The position numbers and the translations under genes are program-made. A stretch of 64,000 nt of DNA, from contig NC_057762.1 in the NCBI RefSeq assembly GCF_010389155.1, positions 9,783,513 to 9,847,512 of the forward strand. Reading direction: 5' to 3'. Positions 11,437 to 23,311 of this stretch are shown here, piece after piece. The notes below the pieces were generated by a model. The model searched no databases, had not been told where the DNA came from, and worked only from the letters and a program-made list of their open reading frames with translations. Each line of letters starts with the position of its first letter. The first letter of the stretch is position 1. This stretch comes from Erigeron canadensis. Lineage: Eukaryota; Streptophyta; Magnoliopsida; Asterales; Asteraceae.

Positions 11437-13124
11437 TGGACCAGCCCGAAAAGCTACAGGTGCAACTGGACGAGGTATGACAATATTTGGTTCTCCAGTT
11501 GCAGTAGCATCAGTTGATAGAAGAGGAGGGGTTGTAGAAATGAAGGGAAGAGATTCAATTGTCGTTCATGCTGAGAATGCTCAGGTGTGAACGACGGCGA
11601 CGGTGGTGTTAGGATGTGTCTATTTCTAGGCACACCCATAGAAGAAAGTAGTTGGCGAGAGGCGAATATAGGAGGTATATCTAAGCTTTGTACATTTGTT
11701 GGGGAAACTGAAACATGTGGTTCTTGGGGTTGACCAAGGAAAGAAGGGAGCTAATCAAGTACAGTTGCATCAGCCATCTCCTGGTCAGATTTCATCTCAG
11801 AAGAGTCCGAAGACTCAAGCTGAAACTCACCCTCATTTATGCCAAGATCCATAAATGTTGGGGGTGGCTGAACAAGTTGTTCAGACTCCTGATGACCAGT
11901 TTGAGTAGCCTCAATGGTTTCATCAGTTCTGGGATCCATTGCCGAAGCATCTTCTCCCTGGACAGAGGTGACTGGTGCCTCAACTACAACTGCTCTATCC
12001 TCAGTTGCAGTATCACCGGCAGCGGCTTCAGAGACCACAGTCACAGGTTGTGACTGGTCAGGTGCAGCAAGTCCAGATCTGGATCTCCTTTTGCTTTTGG
12101 AAGATCTCCTTGCTTTAGGAATCGCCTGGACTCCCGCTTCTGCCACAGTTACCGCTCCAGCAGACGAACCAGTGGGTCCCTCATTATTTTGAGGCCCGCC
12201 CAGTTGCCTTTCTGACTCACCAGATGGTGGTGCATCATTCTAGAGAATGCAAAGATCATTCTCGGGAAATCTGGACTTCATCAGAAGTGGACACCAGGTT
12301 GTCCAGATTCCTTAACAGTTCTGGCACAGAGAACAAGGATTGTGTATTGTTGTACTCTTCTCTGCCCAGAACTTGAATGAAACAAAGGGACAAGAATCTT
12401 GAAAAGGGATACAAGGACCCCTTTTCCCTTCAGCTTAAACACCAGACTCTGAACAAATACCAGCAAAATCCACCCTTAGTCCATTCCAGAGGCAGTAAGC
12501 CATCTCTGCCTGGAAAGGATTTATCTGGTCCAATCCACCAGAACTCCCTCCCAAACTTTCCACCAAGTGGACCATAAAGAACTTCCAGGATGGTGAAAGC
12601 CCTCTCATTGTAATGGACCCCTTGGTCTTCAAACATCCCCTCCACCATCTCCTTATTTCCCATGTCAAGGAAGACCTGACGGAATTAATATTGGAGGAAA
12701 TCACCACTGGATTTTCATTTTGTCTCCAGTAGTTGAGGTTAAGGGCTTCCCTCAACGTTTCAGTGGTGATGGTACACGGGACTGACCCATCCTTAAAAAA
12801 AAAAGGAGATGGTAAGAGCAGTCCTCAGAAAGAGAAGCAGTGTACCAGAAACTCGCACAAGTAGTCGTGAAACAGCTTGTTTGGGTTCAAAGAGAGGCAT
12901 CGCTGAGGGAGAAATCCGGAGAAAGGATTGGATTCTCCCTATCAGAGAGTCAGCGGCCTGGTGCCCTTGAAGAGATGCCATTGGATTATTGGATTTAATT
13001 TTATAGTTTTAGAACTTATGGGAGCACCAGTGGCACGAATAACATTTTGTGATGGATTGTACTCAGCAGTGAGTAGATTCACATCACGAGAACGAGATGA
13101 AGAAGAAGATGATTTAGGAGCCAT
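11437..13124 (-). pseudogene. Env-like ORF, N-terminal part (left copy), frameshifted
   Basis: The start is ATG at 13124-13122, opening MAPKSSSSSSRSRDVNL. The reading is carried by pieces 13124-12942, 12755-12435, 12146-11751 and 11639-11454 in different phases, with single-base losses relative to the other copy at 14288-16793. Visible blocks include EALNLNYWRQNENPVV, a WxGPLGG/SxGG segment and Q/E/P-rich linkers. The breaks cluster toward the gap and look more like draft-sequence errors than old decay. Confidence 0.6.
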
Positions 13125-14187
13125 TTGTGAATTTGATTTAGGGTTTTAGACTTAAAGAAGAAAGAGAGAAAGGATCTCGAATTGTGAATGATTAAGAGTA
13201 AATGAAGGAATTTTGAGTGAAGTAAATGGACAGATATTTGGTTGGGGTATATATAGGCAGTAAAATATTGCCAAGATATATACGAAAAGATTTTTAGTCC
13301 CCAAAAGTTTGAAATTTTGTAAAAAGTGATTTTCCGAATTTTGAGAATTCAAATATTTAATACCTCCCATCAAGCTTTAATGCTACTGGGCTGTATTTCC
13401 ACTCACCCCACTAACTTCATCAATACCCATAAAAAGTGCAGTACATTTCACCAAAAAGTCTTGACACGTAAGACATGTCAGGTGACGTTTGTGAGTGCGA
13501 GGTTAGCACTCGTAACATCACGTGTCACAAGTATCCACCAAGTAAAACATAACGTTATGAAATCTGGCTGACCACCATTTTGAGACAAGACCAAACTAGC
13601 AAACTGGAAAAATCAGATTGCCAGTTTCAACTGATGACTTTCAGTTGCATTTTCAATAAAACAATTTTTATTTTGAAAAATATTTTGAGTCTTTTTCCCC
13701 TAAAAATGTGATCCATTTGATCAATGACTAGTCTTGAGTACATCAAGGCGTTCAATCTCCAACCAATCAAGGATCACCTGGACCATCCTCAATGAAGGGC
13801 CTCTCCAGTTTAATGAGGATTTAACATACCCAGTTCACTGATGAATGTTTAAAAGTTTTCTCATCAAGAGTTTTGTAAAAACATCAGCTAACTGTTTATC
13901 AGTGGGATGAAATGTATTTCAATGTCTCCTTTCATAACATGATCACGAATGAAGTATACCTATATCAATATGCTTTGTCTTTGAGTGCATCACAGGTGTT
14001 TGAGATATAGTAATTGCACTGGTGTTGTCACAAAATTTGGTTCTTGTGAATTATACCATAATCAAGCACTGGTTTTTGATCCAGAGATCTGGGCACAACA
14101 ACGGACGCAGAATGTATTCTGCCTCAGCAGTAGACATTGAGACCGAAGTCTGCTTCTTACTGGTCTAACTCACCAGTTTTCCCCCCT
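13125..14187 (-). pseudogene. Pol-env spacer and truncated RNase H tail, left copy, cut by the gap
   Basis: About 13125-13800 is the non-coding spacer that also appears at 16794-17504. About 13800-14187 matches the RNase H C-terminus at 17505-17894 with many single-base indels, then stops at the N run. It keeps the same TAG nonsense codon (14165-14167 on the plus-strand complement) as the intact copy (17873-17875). That supports both copies deriving from one locus. Confidence 0.7.
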
Positions 14188-14287
14188 NNNNNNNNNNNNN
14201 NNNNNNNNNNNNNNNNNNNNNNNNNNNNNNNNNNNNNNNNNNNNNNNNNNNNNNNNNNNNNNNNNNNNNNNNNNNNNNNNNNNNNNN
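14188..14287. other. Assembly gap, exactly 100 N
   Basis: One hundred undetermined bases join two overlapping copies of the same retrotransposon segment. A run of exactly 100 is the usual placeholder for a gap of unknown size. Confidence 0.99.
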
Positions 14288-16793
14288 TCCACAAATCATG
14301 CGAATGTCCTCCACAGATGATTGATCTTCTGAGATGAGTCTAACATTTCCACTTGTCTGCTCTTGACTCTTTAAGATCTGTTTGAGTATGAGAGATCATC
14401 TGGAGAAAGCCAGTTGCAGGGACTTCCTTAACACCTTCAGAAACAACCCCCTTCCTTTGCCAACTTCAGTGGTCAGATCAGATATAGCAGTTGAGTGTTC
14501 AGACACTTTGCTGGCCAGTGTATCCAGACTGCACCTCAACCGATCAATCTCAGATGTAATTGGAGTGAGATCGACCTGGGGCGCTGCAATCTTGGGATCT
14601 CAGACATCACCTTTTCAATCAAATTGTTTCTCTTGGCAGCCAAAGTTTCTTCGATCTTTAGACCCACTGAAGAGGCCACTGACTCCCAAGCTCTGTCACA
14701 TCTAGGCCAGGTTTGTTACATAGATCTTGCACTGCCTTTCCAGATTCTTAATATCAACCTCTGATGATCTGACAGTGCTGTTCAGCAGGTTGGATATTGA
14801 AGATGTGACACCAGATTGAGTTAGTGCGAATGCCTCCCTTAAAGATGTTGCCATTTGGTTGGAGGATTCCACTAACTCGTTCAGCTTGCCAAACACCAAG
14901 TCCTCATTGGGCGAGAACTTGTTGATCCCCAGGTCAACCACTTTAATATTTTGCAAATGGTCCTTGTGGTACTTGGAGAGGGACTTGGTGTTTCTGTCCA
15001 GTGTCTTTTGAATCTCTTCCACCCTCGCGAGAAGGTTCGAGAGATCGGCTTGAAAAGACACAAATTGGCTTTCCAGTGACTGAGGGGAAGGTGTCACTGG
15101 ACCAGCCCGAAAAGCTACAGGTGCAACTGGACGAGGTATGACAATATTTGGTTCTCCAGTTGCAGTAGCATCAGTTGATAGAAGAGGAGGGGTTGTAGAA
15201 ATGAAGGGAAGAGATTCAAATTGTCGTTCATGCTGAGAATGCTCAGGTGTGAACGACGGCGACGGTGGTGTTAGGATGTGTCTATTTCTAGGCACACCCA
15301 TAGAAGAAAGTAGTTGGCGAGAGGCGAATATAGGAGGTATATCTAAGCTTTGTACATTTGTTGGGGAAACTGAAACATGTGGTTCTTGGGGTTGACCAAG
15401 GAAAGAAGGGAGCTAATCAAGTACAGTTGCATCAGCCATCTCCTGGTCAGATTTCATCTCAGAAGAGTCCGAAGACTCAAGCTGAAACTCACCCTCATTT
15501 ATGCCAAGATCCATAAATGTTGGGGGTGGCTGAACAAGTTGTTCAGACTCCTGATGACCAGTTTGAGTTGCCTCAATGGTTTCATCAGTTCTGGGATCCG
15601 TTGCCGAAGCATCTTCTCCCTGGACAGAGGTGACTGGTGCCTCAACTACAACTGCTCTATCCTCAGTTGCAGTATCACCGGCAGCGGCTTCAGAGACCAC
15701 AGTCACAGTTGTGACTGGTCAGGTGCAGCAAGTCCAGATCTGGATCTCCTTTTGCTTTTGGAAGATCTCCTTGCTTTAGGAATCGCCTGGACTCCCGCTT
15801 CTGCCACAGTTACCGCTCCAGCAGACGAACCAGTGGGTCCCTCATTATTTTGAGGCCCGCCCAGTTGCCTTTCTGACTCACCAGATGGTGGTGCATCAGT
15901 TCTAGAGAATGCAAAGATCATTCTCGGGGAAATCTGGACTTCATCAGAAGTGGACACCAGGTTGTCCAGATTCCTTAACAGTTCTGGCACAGAGAACAAG
16001 GATTGTGTATTGTTGTACTCTTCTCTGCCCAGAACTTGAATGAAACAAAGGGACAAGAATCTTGAAAAGGGGATACAAGGACCCCTGTTTCCCTTCAGCT
16101 TAAACACCAGACTCCTGAACAAAATACCAGCAAAATCCACCCTTAGTCCATTCCAGAGGCAGTAAGCCATCTCTGCCTGGAAGGAGTTTATCTGGTCCAA
16201 TCCACCAGAACTCCCTCCCAAACTTTCCACCAAGTGGACCATAAAGAACTTCCAGGATGGTGAAAGCCCTCTCATTGTAATGGACCCCTTGGTCTTCAAA
16301 ACATCCCCCTCCACCATCTCCTTATTTCCCATGTCAAGGAAGACCTGACGGAAATTAATATTGGAGGAAATCACCACTGGATTTTCATTTTGTCTCCAGT
16401 AGTTGAGGTTAAGGGCTTCCCTCAACGTTTCAGTGGTGATGGTACACGGGACTGACCCATCCTTAAAAAAAAAGGAGATGGTAAGCAGTCCTCAGAAAGA
16501 GAAGCAGTGTACCAGAACTCGCACAAGTAGTCGTGAAACAGCTTGTTTGGGTTCAAAGAGAAGGCATCGCTGAGGGGAGAAATCCGGAGAAAGGATTGGA
16601 TTCTCCCTATCAGAGAGTCAGCGGCCTGGTGCCCTTGAAGAGATGCCATTGGATTATTTGGATTTAATTTTATACGTTTAGAACTTATGGGAGCACCAGT
16701 GGCACGAATAACATTTTGTGATGGATTGTACTCAGCAGTGAGTAGATTCACATCACGAGAACGAGATGAAGAAGAAGATGATTTAGGAGCCAT
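14288..16793 (-). CDS. Env-like ORF (right copy), 5' part nearly intact, C-terminus cut by the gap
   Basis: The ATG at 16793-16791 is chosen because the MAPKSS start is shared with the left copy. The upstream in-frame leader (to 16949) is rich in F/L/S and is more likely untranslated. Pieces run 16949-16422, 16425-15703, 15706-15413 and 15301-14702; they overlap at their borders, so only a few single-base shifts interrupt one long ORF. The N-terminal globular part holds FWYTASLSED, YWRQNENPVVISSN and LWNGLRVDFAG. It is followed by a low-complexity linker and a coiled-coil part. The role is unknown. Confidence 0.65.
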
Positions 16794-17504
16794 TTGTGAA
16801 ATTTGATTTAGGGTTTTAGACTTAAAGAAGAAAGAGAGAAAGGGATCTCGAATTGTGAATGATTGGAAGAGTAAATGAAGGAATTTTGAGTGAAGTAAAT
16901 GAGACAGATATTTGGTGGGGGTATATATAGGCAGTAAAATATTGCCCAAGATATATACGAAAAGATATTTTTAGTCCCCAAAAGTTTGAAATAATTTGTA
17001 AAAAGTGATTTTCCGAAATTTTGAGAATTCAAAAATATTTAATACCTCCCATCAAGCATTTAATGCTACGAGGGCTGGTATTTCCACTCACCCACTAACT
17101 TCATCAATACCCATAAAAAGTGCAGTACATTTCACCAAAAAAGTCTTGACACGTAAGACATGTCAGGTGACGTTTGTGAGTGCGAGGTTAGCACTCGAGT
17201 AACATCACGTGTCACAAGTATCCACCAAGTAAAACATAACGTTATGAAATCTGGCTGACCACCATTTTGAGACAAGACCAAACTAGCAAACTGGAAAAAA
17301 ATTTCAGATGCCAGTTTCAACTGATGACTTTCAGTTGCATTTTTCAATAAAAACAATTTTTATTTTGAAAAATATTTTGAGTCTTTTTCCCCCTAAAAAT
17401 GTGATCCATTTGATCAATGACTAGTCTTTGAGTACATCAAGGCGTTCAATCTCCAACCAATCAAGGATCACCTGGACCATCCTCAATTGAAGGGCCTCTC
17501 CAGT
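16794..17504 (-). other. Spacer between pol and the env-like ORF
   Basis: Non-coding, with no domain seen. It contains a TATATATAGGCAG stretch (plus strand 16921-16933) just upstream of the env-like start in the minus orientation. That could be a local promoter, but this is conjecture. Confidence 0.5.
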
Positions 17505-17807
17505 TTAATGAGGATTTAACATACCCAGTTCACTGATGAGATGTTTAAAAGTTTTCTCATCAAGAGGTTTTGTAAAAACATCAGCTAACTGTTTATCAGT
17601 GGGGATGAAATGTATTTCAATGTCTCCTTTCATAACATGATCACGAATGAAGTGATACCTGATATCAATATGCTTTGTCTTTGAGTGCATCACAGGGTTG
17701 TGAGATATAGTAATTGCACTGGTGTTGTCACAAAAGATTGGGGTTCTTGTGAATTTCATACCATAATCAAGCAACTGTTTTTGATCCAGAGAATCTGGGC
17801 ACAGCAA
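17505..17807 (-). pseudogene. RNase H C-terminal part of SIRE-like pol
   Basis: The frame carries FCDNTSAITISHNPVMHSKT, then HIDIRYHFIRDH and the terminal ADVFTKPL motif, the standard end of Copia pol. It is out of phase with the RT frame because of a TAG at 17873-17875 (in place of the Trp usual here) and a one-base shift near 17785. The left copy has a different one-base change at the same shift point. At least that break may therefore be a sequencing error. Confidence 0.8.
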
Positions 17808-17872
17808 CTGGCCGCAGAAATGTATTCTGCCTCAGCAGTAGACATTGAGACCGAAGTCTGCTTCTTACTGGT

Positions 17873-19681
17873 CTAACTCACCAGTTTTCCCCCTAGGAAG
17901 TGACATCCACCAGTTGTGGATTTTCTATCAATCTTACAACCTGCATGATCTGAATCTGAATAACCCATTAGATCTAACCCTGAGCCTTTGGGATACCAAA
18001 GACCAAGGCTAGGGCACCCTTTCAGGTACCTGAAAATGCGTTTAACAGCATGCAAGTGTGATTCTTTTGGATTTGCTTGAAATCTGGCACACAAACATGT
18101 TGCAAACATTATATCTGGTCGACTGGCAGTTAAATACATCAGTGAACCAACCATTCCACGATATTCTTTTTGGTCCACTGGTTTGCCATTTAGGTCAGAG
18201 TCCAAATTTAATGGAGCTGAAATAGGTGTGGTTTTTGATGGGAGTGAATCAATTTGTATTTTCTTAACAAATCTCTGACATATTTTCTTGGTTAATAAAA
18301 TACCATCCATGGTTTGTTTGATTTGTAAACCTAAGAAAAATGTTAATTCACCCATTAAACTCATCTCATATTCTTGAGACATAATTTTCGAAAACCTTTT
18401 ACACATTCCATCATCAGTTGACCCGAATATAATATCATCAACATAAATTTGTACCAGCAAGATATTACCTTTTTCTTTCAAGATGAACAAGGTATTATCT
18501 ATTGCACCTCTTTGAAAACCATTTTTGAGAAGATGTTTAGTTAAAGTGTCATACCAGGCTCTTGGGGCTTGTCGAAGACCATACAAAACTTTGTTCAGTC
18601 TATATACCCAATGAGGATGCTTTTCATTTATGAAGCCTGGAGTCTGCGTAACATACACTTCTTCTTCCAACGTGCCATTCAGAATCGCACTTTTTACATC
18701 CATCTGAAAGACTTTGAATTGCAAGTGAGCAGCATAAGACAAGAAAATTCTGATGGCTTCAAGTCTTGCAACTGGAGCAAAAGTTTCATTGAAATCAACA
18801 CCTTCTGCTTGACAATAACCCTTGGCAACCAATCTTGCTTTGTTCCTTATAACGTTGCCATCTTCATCCATCTTGTTCCGGTAGACCCACCTCGTTCCAA
18901 TGGGTTCTCTCTTTAACCCTGGAAGACAAGGAACAAGCTCCCAAACATTGTTCCTTTCGAACTGGTTGAGTTCTTCTTGCATAGCTTCAACCCAGCTTGG
19001 ATCTGCCATAGCCTCGTCAATCTTCTTCGGTTCAATCAGTGATAAGAAGGTGACGTTCAAGCATTGATCACTTGTGGCTCTTCTAGTCTGAACCCCACTA
19101 TCTGGATTGCCAATAATCTGCTCTATGGGATGAGCAGCAGTCCAATTAGTGTATTGACTGGGTTGATATATTACAATATCAGTGCAAGACACCTGACGAT
19201 CTCCAACAGATGCAGCAACTGGAGGAGGATCAGCCCAAACTACTTCAACTTCATCATCAGTGTCAACTGAAGAGTTAACATGATTTTCTTCAAACAAAGG
19301 TATATCTTGAAGAACTGGAGAAGCTTGAACTGGTTCTGATGTTGTTGTGGCACGTACATCAGATCCAATTACCAGTTTTTCAGGTAGGTTAAAACTGATA
19401 GAAGGATAAAATGAGGTGTCACTGAAGTTCTTCTTTTCCTTAACTGGTTCCAAGACTTGATGTCTGGAAACATTTTTTGGTGTACTAACTGATTGATGAA
19501 CCTGATCAGATACACCAAAATCAACTGGGACAACTGAAGATAAATCAAGGGTTGGTCTTTTGTTGATTGCTTCATTTGATTCATCGAATGTGACATGAAT
19601 TTGTCTCATAATTATAAACTCTATAGGCTTTTCTAATATCTGAATACCCCACAAAGACACCTTCGTCAGCTTTTGCATCAA
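17873..19681 (-). CDS. Copia reverse transcriptase and RNase H N-terminal part
   Basis: The 602-residue frame holds the RVT_2-type RT domain: [70 protein letters not shown] and the catalytic YVDD at 18445-18434. RNase H begins with [10 protein letters not shown] and GYSDSDHAG. It makes element cDNA from the RNA template in cytoplasmic particles. About 240 N-terminal residues are the low-complexity integrase C-terminal linker. The usual DVKTAFLNG reads DVKSAILNG here. The frame overlaps the integrase frame by about 100 bp because of a shift near 19640. Confidence 0.92.
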   Translation of the reverse strand: MMQKLTKVSLWGIQILEKPIEFIIMRQIHVTFDESNEAINKRPTLDLSSVVPVDFGVSDQVHQSVSTPKNVSRHQVLEPVKEKKNFSDTSFYPSISFNLPEKLVIGSDVRATTTSEPVQASPVLQDIPLFEENHVNSSVDTDDEVEVVWADPPPVAASVGDRQVSCTDIVIYQPSQYTNWTAAHPIEQIIGNPDSGVQTRRATSDQCLNVTFLSLIEPKKIDEAMADPSWVEAMQEELNQFERNNVWELVPCLPGLKREPIGTRWVYRNKMDEDGNVIRNKARLVAKGYCQAEGVDFNETFAPVARLEAIRIFLSYAAHLQFKVFQMDVKSAILNGTLEEEVYVTQTPGFINEKHPHWVYRLNKVLYGLRQAPRAWYDTLTKHLLKNGFQRGAIDNTLFILKEKGNILLVQIYVDDIIFGSTDDGMCKRFSKIMSQEYEMSLMGELTFFLGLQIKQTMDGILLTKKICQRFVKKIQIDSLPSKTTPISAPLNLDSDLNGKPVDQKEYRGMVGSLMYLTASRPDIMFATCLCARFQANPKESHLHAVKRIFRYLKGCPSLGLWYPKGSGLDLMGYSDSDHAGCKIDRKSTTGGCHFLGGKLVS

Positions 19682-20522
19682 ATTTTCCCAACTGACTGGA
19701 ATCGTTTAAAATATAAACTGGACAACCAAATACATGGAAGTATCCAATATTTGGTTTACGATTCCTGAGGACTTCATAGGCAGTCTTCCTATGTCTCTTG
19801 ACATAAACTGACCGGTTTTGGGTGTGACATGCAGTTGCCACAACTTCAGCCCAAAAACAGGTGGGAAGACCAGATTCAGATAACATACTTCTGGCAGCTT
19901 CAATCAATGTGCGATTCTTCCTTTCAACCACACCATTTTGTTCTGGAGAACGAGCTAACGAAAAGTTTTGAGAAATGCCAGTGTCAGTGCAAAATGTCTC
20001 CAATTCTTTATTCATGAATTCTGTACCATTATCACTTCGCAACTGACACACTTTCTTGGTATACTTGAGTTCAATTCGCTTGATGAGAGAGATAATTTCA
20101 CCAGGTGCATCACTCTTTGATCTGATAAATACCACCCAACAAAATCTGGTGTATTCATCGACCACAACTAAAGTGTATCTCTTACCAGCTTTAGTTTGAA
20201 CATTCACTGGACCAAAGAGATCCATATGAAGCATGTGAAGAGGTTCAGTGATACTGAAATTCTGCCTGGTCTTGAAACTGGCTCTTTTCTTTTTGCCCAT
20301 TTCACACCCTGGACATGGCTTCTCCTTTTTAAAGGTGAACAAAGGTATCCCATCAACCAATTGTTTCCTTGACAACTTGTTGATATTTTTGAAATTAAGA
20401 TGGGATAGCCGTTTATGCCACAACCAGTTGGTATCCTCATCAGCCTTTACATAGAAACAATGCTCTTTTGGAGCAGGCTCCATGTCCATGATGTACACAT
20501 TCCCTTTTCTTGGTGCAATCAT
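19581..20522 (-). CDS. Copia GAG-pre-integrase and integrase core
   Basis: The zinc-binding HHCC reads WHKRLSH with PCPGC (H36, H41, C70, C73). The core has D101 (DLFGP), D164 (RSDNGTEF) and E200 (NGVVERKNR), a DD35E spacing with all three catalytic residues kept. It would insert the cDNA into host chromosomes. The frame is out of phase with the protease piece upstream and the RT frame downstream, so the polyprotein is broken unless these are sequence errors. Confidence 0.92.
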   Translation of the reverse strand: MIAPRKGNVYIMDMEPAPKEHCFYVKADEDTNWLWHKRLSHLNFKNINKLSRKQLVDGIPLFTFKKEKPCPGCEMGKKKRASFKTRQNFSITEPLHMLHMDLFGPVNVQTKAGKRYTLVVVDEYTRFCWVVFIRSKSDAPGEIISLIKRIELKYTKKVCQLRSDNGTEFMNKELETFCTDTGISQNFSLARSPEQNGVVERKNRTLIEAARSMLSESGLPTCFWAEVVATACHTQNRSVYVKRHRKTAYEVLRNRKPNIGYFHVFGCPVYILNDSSQLGKFDAKADEGVFVGYSDIRKAYRVYNYETNSCHIR

Positions 20523-20623
20523 GACTACCTTCCAATCCTTGTTAAAAACAGTGCCTTGAGCAATGTCGAACAGTACCTTATATCCATCATCACAAAGTTG
20601 ACTGACACTTATCAGGTTATATT

Positions 20624-20833
20624 TTAAACCATTGCAAACGCAACTTTAGTGAACTGGATCTGCCCATTGTCAACAACACCATATCCTTCAGTTTTCCCAC
20701 TTCCATCATTACCAAATGTCACTGCTGGTCCATCGCAGACAGTGAACTCTTCCAGCAGGGGCTTACATCCGGTCATAGTCCGGCCAGCTGCGCTGTCCAG
20801 ATACCAAATATTCTTCTTTCGATCACCCTGCAC
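20624..20833 (-). pseudogene. Copia aspartic protease fragment
   Basis: The 69-residue frame has WYLDSAAGRTMTG, the position of the retrotransposon protease DSG motif, with Ala where Gly is normal. It ends early after QFTKVAFAMV; the expected continuation is present in another phase down to 20522, so there is a one-base shift near 20640. The protease would cut the Gag-Pol polyprotein. With the altered motif and the shift it is probably inactive. Confidence 0.75.
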
Positions 20834-20847
20834 ACCCGAGTAAGTGA

Positions 20848-23253
20848 TTAGTTATTTTTGTGAACCCATCTTTTCTTGATGGGTCCACTGTACTTCTTCT
20901 GAGAAGTCCCAGGTGCTTGACTGGGTGTAGAACTGGATGAAGAAACTGGAGGGTTCTCTCCAGAATCTGGAGTAAAAACAATTGGTTTTAGTGGAACATT
21001 AACCTCCTTTTTCTTTTCGATTTTTGCTCCTTTCTGAGCAGATTGTTTTAACTTTTGTTTTTGAGGAGGAGTTTTGACATTTTGTTTTTCAACTGAAGAA
21101 GATGCACCTCCTTCCAAATTTTTAATTCTGGCAGTACAACTTTGTACCTGCCTTGACAAATTTTGGAGTTGATTCTCCATTTTTAACAAAATGCTTTTAT
21201 CATCAGGCTGCTGGCGTATGGACTTGGGCTCAGCGGGGGTTTTAGTCTTTTGAGTTGAGGACTCATTTGACTTATAAGGTAAAGGATTGTCGCCAGATTC
21301 CTTTTTAACTGGAGCTTTAGCCTTCTTGGCTCCAGTTTTGACCTCAACAGGGTTGGTCCTAGTGGATTCAGATTTGACAGTGTCAGAGGAATCATAAGGA
21401 GTTTCAACTCTAACAGATTCTGGCAATTGGTGAATTGTGGGTAAAACAGCTGCCATCTGAAGATCACCAGATTTCCAGGCAGTTTTTTGAGCATCAATGG
21501 TTTTAGAAAAAGCGTCATAATTTTTACCAAATGCTTGTACCCATGAATTGATAACCATCTGTTCCTTTTCAAGATCAAATTTTAGCTTTTGGTTATCTCT
21601 TTCCAATGCCTCATTTTTCAAATCTGACTCTTTAAGAGCCAACTGGACAGTTTGCAAATCATTTATTTGACTTTTCATATTGTTAAATTCAACCAAAACT
21701 GTTTCTAAGTATCTTTCACAGTCAGTTCTCATAGTTTCAACAAATAACAAGTCATCATTCAATGATTCAGCAATATCCAGTTTCAATTCTGAATCTATCT
21801 CGACATCATAATCCCTTACCTTCTTTAAAATGATGTCAACCCATCTTCCTGACACAACATCATCTTTCACCACTGGTTGTTGACTCTCCAATGCCATGAA
21901 ACACACATCTCTAATCTCTTCTTCATCATCAGATGAATCATCAGAGAGTTCCCATTTCCCTTCAGTTTGAGCCATCATGCACTTGTTCTTTTCTTTCTCG
22001 TTATCTTGTTCAAGTGACATGAGAGCAATCTGGGCCTTAAGTTTCTTGTATTTGGCCTTATAATCATCAGTTTTAACAAAATTTGGGACAATAGGACCAG
22101 TTTGGTTGTTCATCTGACTAGATCTGCATTCCTTTATGAAATGGCCTTTCTTACCACATTTGTAGCAGGTAAGATTAGCCTTATCCATAGAAATTGAACT
22201 GGAAGCATTATTGGACCCATTAAATCGATTAGATTTATGCTTAAACCTATTAAAGGTTTTAGCAATCATGGCTACCAGATCATCATCGTCAGTTTCCTCA
22301 CAACCATCACTGAGATTAATGGTCAGGCTAGAGTTCAGAAAGTTGTTTAACATTTGCTTCATAGAATGTGACTGGACATTCTCAGTAGACATTAAAGCAG
22401 CAAAAGGTTGCCCAGAAAAGTTGGCAGCCTTGGAACTCTGAGCATGGTTTAAAGCATCTTGCTCAGCCAGTAATCTTGCAGCATCGTTATCTTTAGTGAA
22501 TCTGAAGGCTCCATAAAGAGAAACAAGAGTATGGCTATGCAAGGTCTTTCCTTGTCTTAAGACAAGAACCATGTGTGCCCATTTGGATGGCAAAACATCA
22601 CAAAATTTTTCAAGAAGAATATCCTTATCCTTCTCCGCTCCCAAGCCTCTAAGTTGATTAATTAGGCCAGTAAATCTGGTATAAGTACCAGTTAAACTTT
22701 CATTGGGAAGAGCAAAGAAGGATTCATACTTCTTATTAAGAGCAACCTTTCTAGTGACAATGGTGTCATTTCCTCCTTCAAACTGGAGAACTAATTCATC
22801 CCACATAGATTTTGCACTAGGAAATAGCACAAGGGTAGGAATTAGTTCCTCAGGTATAGCAGAAAGGATCATGTTTTTCAGTTTGGTATCAAGATCAACC
22901 AATCTGCGATCCTCATCTGACCAATGTTCCTCAGATTTTTCCCTGGTGCCTCTTCTCCCAGTAGGGTCGAGAAGAGGGCTAACACCACTGGACATGGGTA
23001 TATATGGTCCATCCTTAAGGATTTTCAACATATACCTCTCTATCCCACCAAAATGCAAGAGCATTCTAGCCTTCCATGTACCAAATGTCTCGCCATTCCC
23101 ATCGAATTTGGGAACAGGAGAGTTGGAATAATGTACATGAACGTGGTTAGCTCCAGGAGTTGGAGGAGGAGGAGGAGGGTTAGTATTTAAAGGAGTAGCA
23201 ATACCAGGATTAGATTCATTTGGACCAGAACCATTCTCACCTTCAGCAGCCAT
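20848..23253 (-). CDS. Gag of the SIRE-like element (801 aa)
   Basis: The open frame runs from an ATG 55 bp after the PBS to a TAA before pol. Roughly residues 50-280 form the UBN2/DUF4219-type gag core (KFDGNGETFGTWKARM, MWDELVLQFEG, ALNKKYESF). The zinc knuckle CYKCGKKGHFIKEC is near residue 362. Residues 380-620 are acidic and heptad-rich, likely coiled-coil, and the tail is basic and K/P/S-rich. It would form the particle and package RNA. The length suits SIRE gags, which are long. Pol follows in a different phase after the stop. Confidence 0.9.
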   Translation of the reverse strand: MAAEGENGSGPNESNPGIATPLNTNPPPPPPTPGANHVHVHYSNSPVPKFDGNGETFGTWKARMLLHFGGIERYMLKILKDGPYIPMSSGVSPLLDPTGRRGTREKSEEHWSDEDRRLVDLDTKLKNMILSAIPEELIPTLVLFPSAKSMWDELVLQFEGGNDTIVTRKVALNKKYESFFALPNESLTGTYTRFTGLINQLRGLGAEKDKDILLEKFCDVLPSKWAHMVLVLRQGKTLHSHTLVSLYGAFRFTKDNDAARLLAEQDALNHAQSSKAANFSGQPFAALMSTENVQSHSMKQMLNNFLNSSLTINLSDGCEETDDDDLVAMIAKTFNRFKHKSNRFNGSNNASSSISMDKANLTCYKCGKKGHFIKECRSSQMNNQTGPIVPNFVKTDDYKAKYKKLKAQIALMSLEQDNEKEKNKCMMAQTEGKWELSDDSSDDEEEIRDVCFMALESQQPVVKDDVVSGRWVDIILKKVRDYDVEIDSELKLDIAESLNDDLLFVETMRTDCERYLETVLVEFNNMKSQINDLQTVQLALKESDLKNEALERDNQKLKFDLEKEQMVINSWVQAFGKNYDAFSKTIDAQKTAWKSGDLQMAAVLPTIHQLPESVRVETPYDSSDTVKSESTRTNPVEVKTGAKKAKAPVKKESGDNPLPYKSNESSTQKTKTPAEPKSIRQQPDDKSILLKMENQLQNLSRQVQSCTARIKNLEGGASSSVEKQNVKTPPQKQKLKQSAQKGAKIEKKKEVNVPLKPIVFTPDSGENPPVSSSSSTPSQAPGTSQKKYSGPIKKRWVHKNN

Positions 23254-23297
23254 CGAAGCAGACCTAGGTTATAGAATTGAAACAATTCAACCTGCCT

Positions 23298-23309
23298 GCT
23301 CTGATACCA
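23298..23309 (-). promoter_or_regulatory. Primer-binding site, initiator tRNA-Met type
   Basis: The minus strand reads TGGTATCAGAGC two bases after the 5' LTR end. This complements the 3' end of plant initiator tRNA-Met, the common Copia primer. Confidence 0.9.
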
Positions 23310-23311
23310 CT

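Noticed and set aside
19581..23253. Endogenous pararetrovirus or other virus
   Set aside because: Domain order (protease, integrase, RT, RNase H), LTRs, PBS and TSD are those of Ty1/copia; no movement protein or viral coat region is seen.
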